DNA from: Comamonas thiooxydans
Lineage (GTDB): Bacteria; Pseudomonadota; Gammaproteobacteria; Burkholderiales; Burkholderiaceae_C
NCBI RefSeq assembly: GCF_000964545.1
Contig: NZ_BBVD01000001.1
Span: forward strand, 271,917-335,916
Length of the DNA: 64,000 nucleotides
Reading direction: 5' to 3'
Below are positions 36,801-45,373 of the stretch, piece by piece; position 1 is the stretch's first letter, and each line of letters opens with the position of its first letter. A program made the translations under genes and the position numbers. The notes beneath the pieces are model-generated. The model made no database searches. It was not told the DNA's origin and worked only from the letters and a program-made list of their open reading frames with translations.

Positions 36801-36894
36801 CCGCCAGGCCCCATAACAGGCCTGCCTTGAGCAGCACGCGCCAGTGCGGCGCGATCTGCTCCCTCTTCCTTCCCTCTGCATAAGGCACAGTCAT
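30883..36894 (-). CDS. Bacterial alpha-2-macroglobulin (YfhM-like protease trap), 2003 aa
   Basis: A very large periplasmic protein. The signal peptide (about residues 18-40, ending TAAHA-V) lacks a lipobox Cys, so unlike E. coli YfhM it is not an obvious lipoprotein. The thioester motif CLEQ is at residue 1508 (DNA 32362-32373), inside the WARYPYSCLEQT segment, followed by the alpha-alpha toroid repeats and a C-terminal receptor-like domain (VEYTVRLNNAGEFALPP). Repeated MG (macroglobulin) beta domains fill the N-terminal two-thirds. The family traps foreign proteases that breach the outer membrane and usually partners PBP1C for wall repair. Length exceeds E. coli YfhM (1653 aa) by about 350 residues, mainly in the N-terminal half. 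Start ATG 36894 has AAGGAAG about 7 nt upstream; a longer in-frame extension was rejected because it precedes the signal peptide. Confidence 0.93.
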   Translation of the reverse strand: MTVPYAEGRKREQIAPHWRVLLKAGLLWGLAATAAHAVGVRQFSPQGDVSKVGQVVVQFDGAAVRFGDPKAAAPVNLQCSNAQAAKGTGRWNSEKEWVFDFAQNLPAGVRCTAQLNPQFKSVAGTALTGAASYQFQTGGPQVARIAPDTYEEVDEQQYFALRLTGAASVDSLKQRVWCTSEGVGERIPVQLIEGKDREAVLEQRHWDKDAAKNPQNFVVLACNRRLTSGSKMTLVYGKGVAMANGLVSKDEQRYEYQVRQPFSADFSCERENANAACLPIRPMRLSFSAPVPRKLIEGIRLKSGASAVAPIIEQNGDKLAEDSLVDSVSFPATMQPNTKYVVELPPQFKDAAGRTLSNANMFPLATATGNMPPLVKFAAAPFGIVERFAEGPKGPALLPVTLRNVEPQLLGKSLDASVVRTKKGGSDADIIAWIKKVERYDSYSVERKRAARDVKILPPVINDDKHWVQTRMLSLLDGQSQTQTLELPKAAKSDPRPFEVVGIPLNPGFQVVEIASPMLGQSLLDEGYGAGRTMYVRTSVLVTNLAVHFKLGRENSVAWVTTLDKGKVVPGATVQVSDCNGQAIASAVSDAQGLVTFNGLNPNPPSCSNEDGYYRSNSYFVSARAKTEAGEELAFVWSNWNKGIESWRFNVPTSSSSKRDEVAHTVFDRMLFRAGETVSMKHFLRALTGPGKNSTGFEQTQDKPDRLTITHLGSGQRFTQALSWNANGSASSEFPISKAAKLGEYAVELGYTNGSGRRSSFSTGIFRVEEFRLPVMEGRVGPAGKEQLYAVSSVPAEVQINYVSGGAAANLPVKVSALLRSKSLDFAGWDGFSFNPPRSAQDVGSSDDEESTAADDTKVVADKLPVTLDKNGLGKVAIDKLPKSGEPRELLMEATYADPNGEVQTLRSTRTIWPAAVVAGVRSENWISVDRKLRFQALTLDTAGKAQAGVPVKVEAVARITTSSRKRLVGGFYSYDNQTTLKNLGTVCSGTSDSHGLVQCEAQLSQPGEVELIVKAADKEGRSSQAATSVWVTGQGELWFGGEDHDRMDVLSERKSYEPGETARFQVRMPFRRATALVAVEREGIVSTQVVELAGDNPTVDVKIEDNWGPNAYVSVLALRGRLMEVPWYSFFTWGFKSPLEWWRAFWNDGKEFIAPTSMVDLSKPAFRFGMSEIRVGLKSNTLDVKVSSDKSSYKVRGTAKVTIKATLPDGKPAAGAHVALAAVDQALLELMPNSSWNLLDAMLTRREWGVQTATAQMEVIGRRHYGKKAVPAGGGGGRSPTRELLDTLLLWKPDVVLDGNGMALIEVPLNDALTTFQVVAVADAGVSLFGTGQAAIRTTQDLQIISGLPPLVREDDQFRAQVTLRNTSAKAMKVEVTPRATMLELKAQTVEIPAGEAREVAWDVKAPAQLSGTRAEALIWEISARDTAGGADAAQDALKISQRIVPAVPLSVQQATLVQVNGSYSVPVNPPADALPGRGGLQMSLVPKLTEGLPGVRDWWARYPYSCLEQTTSKAVGMNNADLWGSTMAQLPNYLDGDGLANYFPPQDGSVSRGSDTLTAHLLNLSAMAQGVDKRFVIPAAERARMEDGLIAFVEGRIQRNFWSPRKDLEMRKLAAIAALALSGKATPRMLDSINATPNQWPTHTVIDWVMLLQRMSDAPQRDERLAQAMQILRARLTYNGTRAGFSTDQDDGWWWLMQGPDVNLARLILATINDPAWAEDMPRLVSGFIARQQSGAWNTTTANLWGALALRRFSQKFESEPVAGSTVASMNGNEAKVNWAEVRRATSEDAQGTAHSNSVFGEPVRAGGLMNNTMFMPWAKAGKGQLSVTQQGTGKPWLTVQSVAAVALKAPFSAGYTIKKTVTPVEQADKGMFGGGQYTRGDVLRVTLEVQAKTDMTWVAITDPVPTGATILGGGLGRDSEIASKGEKQEGAGWLAYEERSFESYRAYYQYLPAGTTKVEYTVRLNNAGEFALPPTRAEALYAPEMFGEIPNAKLKVVMPK

Positions 36895-36989
36895 ACAGTC
36901 ACTTCCTTTTGGGGCCGGCGTGGCCGGCCCTGGCTGTTTGAATCTGAAGTCTGGAGTCAGCGACGCAGCAGTGCGGGACGGCAGAATGC

Positions 36990-37020
36990 AAAAAGCCCTG
37001 CCTCGCAAGTGAAGCAGGGC
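36990..37020 (-). terminator. Terminator of the Bug-type binding protein gene
   Basis: GCCCTGC (36995-37001) pairs with GCAGGGC (37014-37020); on the minus strand it is followed by TTTTTG, separating the Bug gene from the alpha-2-macroglobulin gene. Confidence 0.85.
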
Positions 37021-37046
37021 CTTGAGCAGGTGCCGCACGCGCGAAA

Positions 37047-38027
37047 CTACTGCGGCTGGAAACCGCTGCGCTGAATGATACCGGCCCAAACCTTGGAATA
37101 GGCAGCCTCACGCTCCCCCAACTGGCGGGGATTCATGTATCCAACTGTAAGCCCCAACGCCGTCAGCTGCGCGTAGACGTCACGCTGCTTGAGCACATTG
37201 CCCACGGCTGCAGAAAAGCGCTCGACAAAGGCCTGGGGCACGCCCTTGGGCGCAAAAATGCCGTAGTAAGGCATGTCCTCGAAGCCCTTGATGCCCTGCT
37301 CCAGCAAGGTCGGCACTTCGGGCATGGAGGCCTGGCGCTTGGCGCCCAGCACGCCGATCACGCGCAGCTTGCCAGCCTTCTGGTTCTCCATGAAGTCGGG
37401 CACCGAGGCAATGCCGGCAGGAATCTGATTGCCCAGCATATCGGCCAGCAAGGGAGCGCTGCCGCGATACGGTGCTGCCACCAGATCGAGCTTGTAGTGG
37501 TCGGCCAGGATCTTGACCAGAAATTCGGGCGTCGAGGCCGGAGCCGGAATGCCGATGGTGCCGTTCTTGGCACTGCCCCTGGCCCAGGCCGCGTACTCGG
37601 CCAGATTCCTCACCGGCGTGTTGCTGGACACGGCCAGCGCATTCACGAAAGTGGCGACCCCGGCCACGGGAATGAAGTCCTGCTGCGGATCGAAGCCCGG
37701 CTTTTTCACGACCTTGGGCAGGATGGAGATGGTGTGGTCATGCGTGAGAAACAGCGTATGGCCATCGGCAGGCGAGGCCTTGAGCAGTTGCGCTGCAATC
37801 TGGCCGCCGGCGCCGGGACGATTCTCCACCAGCACCGTCACGCCGCCCAGTTCGTCCTTGAGCTTGTCGGCCAGCAGGCGCGCAATCGCATCCGAGCCAC
37901 CGCCAGGCGGAAAGCCCACCAGAATGCGGATGGGCTGGCCCGACGAGGCCCAGGCCAGCGGGCCCAGGGCCGATGCTGCCACCGCTCCCGCACCGGCTTT
38001 CAGCAATTGACGACGAGATTGCGTCAT
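37047..38027 (-). CDS. Tripartite tricarboxylate transporter (Bug) substrate-binding protein
   Basis: A 326-residue Bug-family periplasmic receptor. The N-terminus has a twin-arginine-like signal (SRRQLLKAGAGAVAASALG), and the mature start GQPIRILVGFPPGGGSD is diagnostic, as is the VTVLVENRPGAGG segment. The family binds carboxylates and feeds TctAB-type permeases. No membrane components are adjacent, so it is one of the many orphan Bug proteins of Burkholderiales. Start ATG 38027 has AAGGAGA about 7 nt upstream. Confidence 0.92.
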   Translation of the reverse strand: MTQSRRQLLKAGAGAVAASALGPLAWASSGQPIRILVGFPPGGGSDAIARLLADKLKDELGGVTVLVENRPGAGGQIAAQLLKASPADGHTLFLTHDHTISILPKVVKKPGFDPQQDFIPVAGVATFVNALAVSSNTPVRNLAEYAAWARGSAKNGTIGIPAPASTPEFLVKILADHYKLDLVAAPYRGSAPLLADMLGNQIPAGIASVPDFMENQKAGKLRVIGVLGAKRQASMPEVPTLLEQGIKGFEDMPYYGIFAPKGVPQAFVERFSAAVGNVLKQRDVYAQLTALGLTVGYMNPRQLGEREAAYSKVWAGIIQRSGFQPQ

Positions 38028-38066
38028 GTGTTTTCTCCTTATGCTTTTTCCAGACTAACCAAAACA

Positions 38067-38090
38067 AAAGCGCCCGGCAAAGGGCGCTTT
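38067..38090 (-). terminator. Terminator of argH
   Basis: AAAGCGCCC (38067-38075) pairs with GGGCGCTTT (38082-38090); on the minus strand T-rich sequence follows. Confidence 0.8.
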
Positions 38091-38126
38091 CAAGGCGTGA
38101 ACGTTACGCCACAGTGCTTGAGTCCA

Positions 38127-39575
<1,449 letters not shown>

Positions 39576-39914
39576 GTGAGGGCAACAATCCCGTAAAACC
39601 ACAGGCCGCCCAATGCAGAAGTTTGGCGTGACGGCTGTGCAAAGCAGAAACAGGGATTTTATCGGCCTGACCCGGTGCCGGCGCCAGAGCACCCCAGAGC
39701 CATTGCCGGCCACTGCGACAAAGCACTGTTCGCGCCCCAAAAAATCACTAATCAATAGCACCATGTACTTGATGGATAAGGTCTGCAAGCCTTATTCACC
39801 CAAACCGGCAAATCCGGCTGCAGCCACCCGGTTTCTGGCTTGCGCGGACAATCACATCGTCCCCGTTCACTTCCCTCCCAGGCCGCTGCCCAAGCGGCTG
39901 ACGCGCCTCCCGGC
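39576..39914. other. Intergenic region between divergent argH and a DMT gene
   Basis: No gene is supported in these 339 nt. It holds a hairpin ATAAGG (39776-39781) with CCTTAT (39790-39795) and a run of A residues near 39740. The argH promoter should lie here, but I could not identify an ARG box or a clear -35/-10 pair. Confidence 0.5.
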
Positions 39915-40874
39915 ATGCATTCCCGCTCTTCCCTGATTTCCGGCCTCGGTTTTGCGCTGGCCGCCTGCGCGCTCTGGGGCGCGATTTTTCTCGTGCCGGC
40001 CATGCTGCCGGAGTTCTCGCCGCTGCAGATCACCTTTGGCCGCTTCGTGCTCTATGGCGTGGTGGCCTTATGCGTTTTTCTGCCTCGGGCCACCAGGCTG
40101 CTGCCCAGGCTGCAAGCGGCCGATATCCGGCATCTGGTCTGGCTGGCCCTGACGGGCAATGTGGTGTACTTTGCCCTGGTCGCCACGGCCGTGCAATGGA
40201 TAGGCATGGCCGTGACCTCGCTGATCGTGGGCCTGGTTCCCGTCACCGTGCCGCTGCTGGGACGCAATACCCATGGCGCGCTTCCTCTGCGCCGCATGCT
40301 GGCGCCCATGGCACTGATCCTGACCGGCATCGTGCTCGTCAACGCCCATGCGCTGACCACAGGGCCCGAAGGCAGCCAGGGGCGCTATCTGCTGGGCGTG
40401 CTGATGGCCGTGCTGGCCATGCTCTGCTGGAGCCGCTACGCGCTGGACAACACCCGCTATCTGGCGCAAAGCCGCTTCAACGGCACGGAATGGTCCACGC
40501 TCTGGGGTCTGGTCGTCGGACTCATCAGCGCCTTGCTCTGGGCGCTGCTCTGGCTGGTATCGCCCGAGGCCAGCGGCGCTGGCAGCCCCGATATTCCAGC
40601 CCAGCGCTGGCAGCTGTTCTGGCTGTTGAACCTGGCCGTGGCCGTGCTCTCGTCCTGGCTGGGCAACTGGATGTGGAATGCCGCCAGCCAGCGCCTGCCC
40701 ATCACCTTCGTGGGCCAGTTGCTGGTGTTCGAAACCCTGTTTGCCCTGGCCTACCACTTCCTCTACGAGCAGCGCCTGCCCCGGCTCGTCGAGCTGGCGC
40801 CCATGCTGCTGATTCTCGCAGGCCTGGTCTGGTCGCTCAGACGCTTTCAGGCCGCAGGCCGGGCTACTGCCTAG
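39915..40874 (+). CDS. DMT-superfamily (EamA) transporter
   Basis: A 319-residue ten-segment EamA transporter (ALAACALWGAIFLVPAML at the start, and the second repeat from TLWGLVVGLISALLWAL). It is the third unrelated EamA protein in the window. The start at MHSRSSLISG (39915) begins just before the first helix; the frame extends about 25 codons upstream in Arg/Ala-rich sequence and was trimmed. Substrate unknown. It precedes the two-component genes by 132 nt but need not be functionally linked. Confidence 0.82.
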   Translation: MHSRSSLISGLGFALAACALWGAIFLVPAMLPEFSPLQITFGRFVLYGVVALCVFLPRATRLLPRLQAADIRHLVWLALTGNVVYFALVATAVQWIGMAVTSLIVGLVPVTVPLLGRNTHGALPLRRMLAPMALILTGIVLVNAHALTTGPEGSQGRYLLGVLMAVLAMLCWSRYALDNTRYLAQSRFNGTEWSTLWGLVVGLISALLWALLWLVSPEASGAGSPDIPAQRWQLFWLLNLAVAVLSSWLGNWMWNAASQRLPITFVGQLLVFETLFALAYHFLYEQRLPRLVELAPMLLILAGLVWSLRRFQAAGRATA

Positions 40875-41006
40875 TTTTGAGTCAGCACAAACGCTGATGC
40901 ATCAAACCGACAGATGCCGCGCGAATTGCAGCTGCACAGCGGCTGCTGGCCAATAATCACAGGACTTGCACAATTTCGAACCGGGCATGCATCCCTGTCG
41001 ACAGGG

Positions 41007-42140
41007 ATGCCCTTTGTGCTTTTTTCGCCCCAGTCTGCATCCAAGACAGCGCCCTGCTCCAGACCACCTGTGCCCATTTCACCGCTCATCGCCGCCACTC
41101 CCGCATCGGCCCGCACGGTCCTGGTGTTCGACGCCTGCAATGCCGGTGTGGTCCTGCGTGCCGTGCTGTTTGTACAGGTGGTTGTGAGCACGGCCGCCAT
41201 CTATGGCGCGGACTCGTTCTGGGAGTGGTTTTCCAGCGCCGCCCTGCTCACCGGGGCTTGCCTGCCCGGTACCCTGGTCTGGCTGATAGCGGCCTGCAGC
41301 CTCAAGCACCAGTTGCAGCGCCTGGGCACGCGCGGCCAGTATCTGGCCGGCGTGCTGCTGGGTGCCCTCGCGGGGCTTTACGCCTGCGGCATGCTGCTCT
41401 TCATAGGCATAGCCAAAGTCCCCTGGCTGGCCAGTGCCGTCACGGGAGGCCTGCTGGCCGCGCTGCTCGTGACGGCACTGGTGCTGCGCGCGCGCGGCAA
41501 CACGCCGGCGCAGACCCAGGCCCGTCTCACCGAGCTGCAGTCACGCATCAGACCGCATTTTCTGTTCAACACCCTCAACAGCGCGATTGCGCTGGTGCGT
41601 GCCGAACCCGCCAAGGCCGAGGCCTTGCTCGAGGACCTCAGCGACCTGTTTCGCTATGCGCTGGCCGAACCCCATCTGACCACCACGCTGGCCCAGGAGA
41701 TAGAGTTGGCCCAGCGCTATCTGTCCATAGAGCAGGTTCGCTTTGGCGAGCGGCTGCAGATGCAGTGGCAGCTCGATGAAAGCGTGCATGGCGCGCTGCT
41801 GCCGCCGCTGCTGCTGCAGCCGCTGGTGGAGAACGCCATCCGTCATGGCGTGGAGCCCAATGCGCGCGGCGGCAAGCTGCAGGTCCGCACCGAAAGGCGC
41901 GGCAACGAGGCGCTGATCCAGATCATCAACACCTTGCCGCCGGCCAGCGCCGAGCATCAAAGCACGGGCCATGGCATGGCCCTGGACAATGTCAAGGCCA
42001 GGCTGTCGCTGCTGCACGATCTGCAAGGCAGCTTCAGCGCCAGGGTACGCGATGGGCTGTATGTGGTGCGCCTGAGCGTGCCTTTGCTGCAGACCGCCCC
42101 AAAACCGGGACAATCCCGCCATGCACATTCTGATCGTTGA
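41007..42140 (+). CDS. LytS/AlgZ-type sensor histidine kinase
   Basis: A 377-residue membrane kinase. About four hydrophobic segments fill residues 30-160, followed by the His_kinase domain with the phospho-acceptor in RIRPHFLFNTLN and the ATP-binding N-box LLLQPLVENAIRHG. There is no separate periplasmic sensor domain, as in AlgZ/FimS. The start is uncertain: ATG 41007 (used) or GTG 41070. Its 3' end overlaps the response-regulator gene by 20 nt, so the two are coupled. The signal is unknown. Confidence 0.82.
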   Translation: MPFVLFSPQSASKTAPCSRPPVPISPLIAATPASARTVLVFDACNAGVVLRAVLFVQVVVSTAAIYGADSFWEWFSSAALLTGACLPGTLVWLIAACSLKHQLQRLGTRGQYLAGVLLGALAGLYACGMLLFIGIAKVPWLASAVTGGLLAALLVTALVLRARGNTPAQTQARLTELQSRIRPHFLFNTLNSAIALVRAEPAKAEALLEDLSDLFRYALAEPHLTTTLAQEIELAQRYLSIEQVRFGERLQMQWQLDESVHGALLPPLLLQPLVENAIRHGVEPNARGGKLQVRTERRGNEALIQIINTLPPASAEHQSTGHGMALDNVKARLSLLHDLQGSFSARVRDGLYVVRLSVPLLQTAPKPGQSRHAHSDR

Positions 42141-42858
42141 TGACGAAGCTCTGGCCCGCACCAGGCTGCGCACTCTGCTCGGCGACTGCGCACATGGCCC
42201 CCACCATATCCAGGAAGCCGCCGATGGCGAACAAGCCCTGCAGATGCTGCAGGCCGCACAGCCGGCCCCGGTGCAACTGGTGCTGCTGGACATCCACATG
42301 CCGGGCCACAACGGGCTGCGACTGGCAGCGGCTCTGGCCGAGCTGCCCAACCCGCCCGCCATCGTGTTCGTGACGGCGCATTCCAGCCATGCGCTACAGG
42401 CTTTCGAGCTCGATGCAGTGGACTATCTGACCAAGCCCGTACGCCTGGAGCGCCTGCAGCAATCGCTGCAAAAGGCCGAACGTGCGCTGAGCACGCGCAG
42501 CGTCGTGGACAGCGGCCCCGTGCTGCTGATCCAGGAGCGCGGCGGCACGCTGCGGCTGCCGCTGTCCGAGGTGCGCTTTCTCAAGGCCGAGCAGAAATAC
42601 ATCACCGTGCGCACCGTGCAGCGCAACTACATCCTCGACGGAGCGCTGGCCGATCTCGAAACCCGCCATGGCGAGCATCTGCTGCGCATACACCGCAACG
42701 CCCTGGTGCTGCGTGCGGCCTTGCGCGGCCTCGAGAAATATGACGACCCGCAGGAAGGCGAAGGCTGGGGTCTGCGCCTGCAGGGCGTGAGCGAGCTGCT
42801 GCCGGTATCGCGCCGCCAGCTGGCGGCGGTCAAGACCGAGCTCAAAGATATTTCCTGA
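42121..42858 (+). CDS. LytTR-family response regulator (AlgR-like)
   Basis: A 245-residue response regulator. The receiver domain has the acidic pocket VDDEA, the phospho-acceptor Asp57 in LVLLDIHMPG, and the Lys in YLTKPV. The C-terminal LytTR DNA-binding domain spans about residues 135-240 (EVRFLKAEQKYITVRT, HRNALV). AlgR-type regulators control surface structures and motility in relatives; targets here are not visible. It overlaps the kinase gene and is followed by a strong terminator. Confidence 0.92.
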   Translation: MHILIVDDEALARTRLRTLLGDCAHGPHHIQEAADGEQALQMLQAAQPAPVQLVLLDIHMPGHNGLRLAAALAELPNPPAIVFVTAHSSHALQAFELDAVDYLTKPVRLERLQQSLQKAERALSTRSVVDSGPVLLIQERGGTLRLPLSEVRFLKAEQKYITVRTVQRNYILDGALADLETRHGEHLLRIHRNALVLRAALRGLEKYDDPQEGEGWGLRLQGVSELLPVSRRQLAAVKTELKDIS

Positions 42859-42861
42859 ATG

Positions 42862-42889
42862 AAAAAACCGGCTGGAAGCCGGTTTTTTT
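42862..42889 (+). terminator. Terminator of the two-component operon
   Basis: AACCGGCT (42866-42873) and AGCCGGTT (42877-42884) form a stem with a 3-nt loop flanked by A and T runs. It can serve both this operon and the convergent ZIP gene. Confidence 0.92.
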
Positions 42890-42906
42890 ATCGACTGCAG
42901 TAGCAA

Positions 42907-43860
42907 TCAATGTTCGTGCTTGTGCGCCGCTTCATGGGCAGCCGCGGGCGCGGGGGCGGGCTCGTGCGCATGCCCGACCTCGGCACCATGATCGTGGTCA
43001 TGCTCGTGTCCATGGTTGTGCGCCGCGCCGCTCATCACCGTCACGATGACAATGCCCAGCAGCAGCCAGAAGACCTGGGCTGCGGTTTCCTTGGCGCTCA
43101 GGCGCTTTTGCAGCTGGGGAATCAGGTCGGCCAGCGCCACATAGATAAAGCTGCTCGACGCAATGACCAGGAAATATGGCAGCAGCTCGTGCAACTGTCC
43201 GATGAGGAAATAGCCGGCCACCCCGCCCAGCGTGGTCACGGCTCCTGCCATGGACACCTTGATCAGCGCCACGCGGCGATTGCTGCTGGATTGGCGCAGC
43301 ACCACGATATCGCCCATGTGGTGGGGCACCTCGTGCGCCAGCACCGACAGAGCGGCAATCAGGCCCAGACGGATGTCGGCCACGAAAGCCGATGCAATCA
43401 GCACGCCATCGCCAAAGCAATGCACGCTGTCGCCCGTCAGAATGGCCCAGCCGCCCTTGCCATGGCTGTGAGCATGCGTATGCTCGCCATGCTCATGGCG
43501 GGTGTGACCATGCTGGTGATCGTGGCCATGACCGTGGTGCACGGGAACATGCTGGTGGGCGTCGCCATGCGAATGCTCATGGCCGTGGTGCCAGAGCTCG
43601 GCCTTGGACAGCAGAAAGAAAAACACCAGCCCGATCAGCAGCACCACGAACAGATCATGGGACTTGCCGTGGCTCTCGAACGCCTCGGGCAGCAAATGCA
43701 TGAAGGCCGTGGCGAGCAAGGCTCCCGCCGCCAGGCTCAGCAAACGCTGGGGCATCAGCCCTGGCGTGCGCCCCCCTCCCAGACTCATCAACAACGCGGC
43801 CACCCAGACGCTGCCGATACCAGCAGCCAGGGTGGCCAGAATAATTGCTACCAATGTCAT
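42907..43860 (-). CDS. ZIP-family divalent metal transporter with His-rich loops
   Basis: A 317-residue ZIP transporter. Transmembrane helices IV and V carry the metal-site motifs DSVHCFGDG and LAHEVPHHMGD. A cytoplasmic loop between helices III and IV is extremely His-rich (about residues 90-135, some 20 His), and the C-terminal tail is again His-rich (HNHGHEHDHDHG...HKHEH). This suits zinc binding and import or homeostasis, as in ZIP7/ZupT-like proteins. No Zur box (GTTAT-N3-ATAAC) was seen upstream. Convergent with the two-component operon across a shared terminator. Confidence 0.9.
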   Translation of the reverse strand: MTLVAIILATLAAGIGSVWVAALLMSLGGGRTPGLMPQRLLSLAAGALLATAFMHLLPEAFESHGKSHDLFVVLLIGLVFFFLLSKAELWHHGHEHSHGDAHQHVPVHHGHGHDHQHGHTRHEHGEHTHAHSHGKGGWAILTGDSVHCFGDGVLIASAFVADIRLGLIAALSVLAHEVPHHMGDIVVLRQSSSNRRVALIKVSMAGAVTTLGGVAGYFLIGQLHELLPYFLVIASSSFIYVALADLIPQLQKRLSAKETAAQVFWLLLGIVIVTVMSGAAHNHGHEHDHDHGAEVGHAHEPAPAPAAAHEAAHKHEH

Positions 43861-43970
43861 AGCTTTATATGGCTTAACCGCAACCTTTTACAGGCGAATC
43901 CTGGGGATTTTCGCAGAATGCGCGGTCCAACGCGGCCCGCTTGCGACTATCCCCATACCGTCAGCCCCGG

Positions 43971-43987
43971 ATGCACATGACGTGCAT
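43971..43987. promoter_or_regulatory. Perfect inverted repeat upstream of the ZIP gene
   Basis: ATGCAC-ATGAC-GTGCAT, about 110 nt upstream of the ZIP start and about 75 nt past the 3' end of the convergent-facing dienelactone hydrolase gene. A possible operator; no regulator assigned. Confidence 0.3.
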
Positions 43988-44060
43988 GGCATGCCGGGAC
44001 TTCTTTCACCTTAGCAAAGCTGTCAAGCCCCCCGAGCCGAAAATTTCGGCGCATGAGGCA

Positions 44061-44966
44061 TCAGGCCACGCCATGCTGATTGAACCAGGTCAGCATGCGC
44101 GTCCAGCCGTCCTGCGCGGCCTGCTCGCGGTAGCTGGGACGGTAGTCGGCATGGAAGGCATGGGGCGCATCGGGGAAGATCACGAACTCCGAGGCCCTGG
44201 CCGCGGCAGAGCCGGTCTTGAGCGCTGCCTTCATGGCTTCGACCGACTCAAGCGGAATGCCGGTGTCCTTGCCGCCGTACAGGCCCAGCACCGGAGCCTT
44301 GAGCTGCCCCACCAGTTCCAGCGGATAGCTGGGCTGCAAATCGTTCTTGTTGCCCTGCAGCCGCCCGTACCAGGCCACGCCGGCCTTGAGCGGCGCATGC
44401 GCCGCATAGAGCCAGGTGATGCGCCCGCCCCAGCAAAAGCCGGTGATGGCCAGCTTCTTCACATCGCCGCCCTGCGTACCCGCCCATTGCACGGCCGCGT
44501 CCAGATCGCCCATGACCTGGGCATCGGGTACCTTGGCGATCACCTCGCTCATGAGCTTGGCCATCTCGGCATAGGCCATGGGGTCGCCCTGGCGCACAAA
44601 CAGGTCGGGCGCTATCGCCAGATAGCCGGCACGAGCCAGGCGGCGGCAGGTGTCGGCAATGTATTCGTGCACGCCGAAGATTTCGGAGATCACCAGCACC
44701 ACGGGCAGATTCTGCCTGCCCGCAGGCATGGCCCGGTAGACCGGCAGCTTGAAGCCTTTGACATCGATGCTGACCTCACCTGCCGTCAGGCCGTCGACCG
44801 GAGTCTTGATGGCCGTCTGTGCCATGACCGGGCCGGAGGCGCAGGCATAGCCCACGCCCAGGCCGGCCCCCAGGGCCGTGCGCAAGGCCGCGCGGCGGCT
44901 GGGCTGGGCATCGGCGTGACCGCCGAGCAGCCCCTGCATATCCTGAGCGATGTCTTCGTACTTCAT
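44061..44966 (-). CDS. Dienelactone hydrolase family protein with Tat-type signal
   Basis: A 301-residue alpha/beta hydrolase of the dienelactone hydrolase family. The catalytic triad is visible: nucleophile Cys178 in GFCWGG, Asp in LYGGKDTGIP and His in FPDAPHAFHADY, with the supporting Glu95 in SEIFG. Residues 23-50 contain a twin-arginine motif (PSRRAAL) and a hydrophobic stretch ending VMAQT, so export through Tat to the periplasm is predicted, unusual compared with cytoplasmic catabolic enzymes such as ClcD. The natural substrate is unknown. Start ATG 44966 has a strong AGGAGG 5 nt upstream. Confidence 0.87.
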   Translation of the reverse strand: MKYEDIAQDMQGLLGGHADAQPSRRAALRTALGAGLGVGYACASGPVMAQTAIKTPVDGLTAGEVSIDVKGFKLPVYRAMPAGRQNLPVVLVISEIFGVHEYIADTCRRLARAGYLAIAPDLFVRQGDPMAYAEMAKLMSEVIAKVPDAQVMGDLDAAVQWAGTQGGDVKKLAITGFCWGGRITWLYAAHAPLKAGVAWYGRLQGNKNDLQPSYPLELVGQLKAPVLGLYGGKDTGIPLESVEAMKAALKTGSAAARASEFVIFPDAPHAFHADYRPSYREQAAQDGWTRMLTWFNQHGVA

Positions 44967-45061
44967 GGATCCTCCTTGGGTTGATGGAATCTCAAGCCAG
45001 CCCGGCTCGCGCAGCAAGCCGGGCTGGCCATACAGTCTAAGGCCAGTGCCTTGCAGTCAGT

Positions 45062-45373
45062 TCAGACCAGCCAGCGCAGCAGCGCCGCAGCAGCTGCCCC
45101 CAGAATCACCACCAGCAGGAATGGTGCCCGCAGCCACAGGGCCAGCGCCGCCACCAGCAAGGCGCCCAGGCGCGCATCCAGGCTGATGCGCGTGCCGCTG
45201 GCCAGGGTGTTCATCACCGTCAGCGATGCCAGCAGCGCCACCGTCAGACAGGCCGCGATCTGGGCCATGCGCGGGCTGCGCATCCAGCGCTCGGGCAGGC
45301 TGTAGCCCAGCAGCTTGGTCACAAAGGCCAGCGCACAGGCCAGCAAGATCCATTGCCACAGGGACAGCGTCAT
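45062..45373 (-). CDS. azlD: Branched-chain amino acid exporter subunit AzlD
   Basis: A 103-residue protein with about four hydrophobic segments and the AzlD-type LPERWMRSPRMAQIAACLTVALLASL segment. It forms the small subunit of the AzlCD (BrnFE-like) exporter of branched-chain amino acids. Its start overlaps the azlC stop by four bases (45370-45373). Confidence 0.9.
   Translation of the reverse strand: MTLSLWQWILLACALAFVTKLLGYSLPERWMRSPRMAQIAACLTVALLASLTVMNTLASGTRISLDARLGALLVAALALWLRAPFLLVVILGAAAAALLRWLV

Noticed and set aside
43861..44060. Zur box upstream of the ZIP transporter
   Set aside because: No GTTAT-N3-ATAAC-like palindrome was found; the only inverted repeat (43971-43987) has a different sequence.
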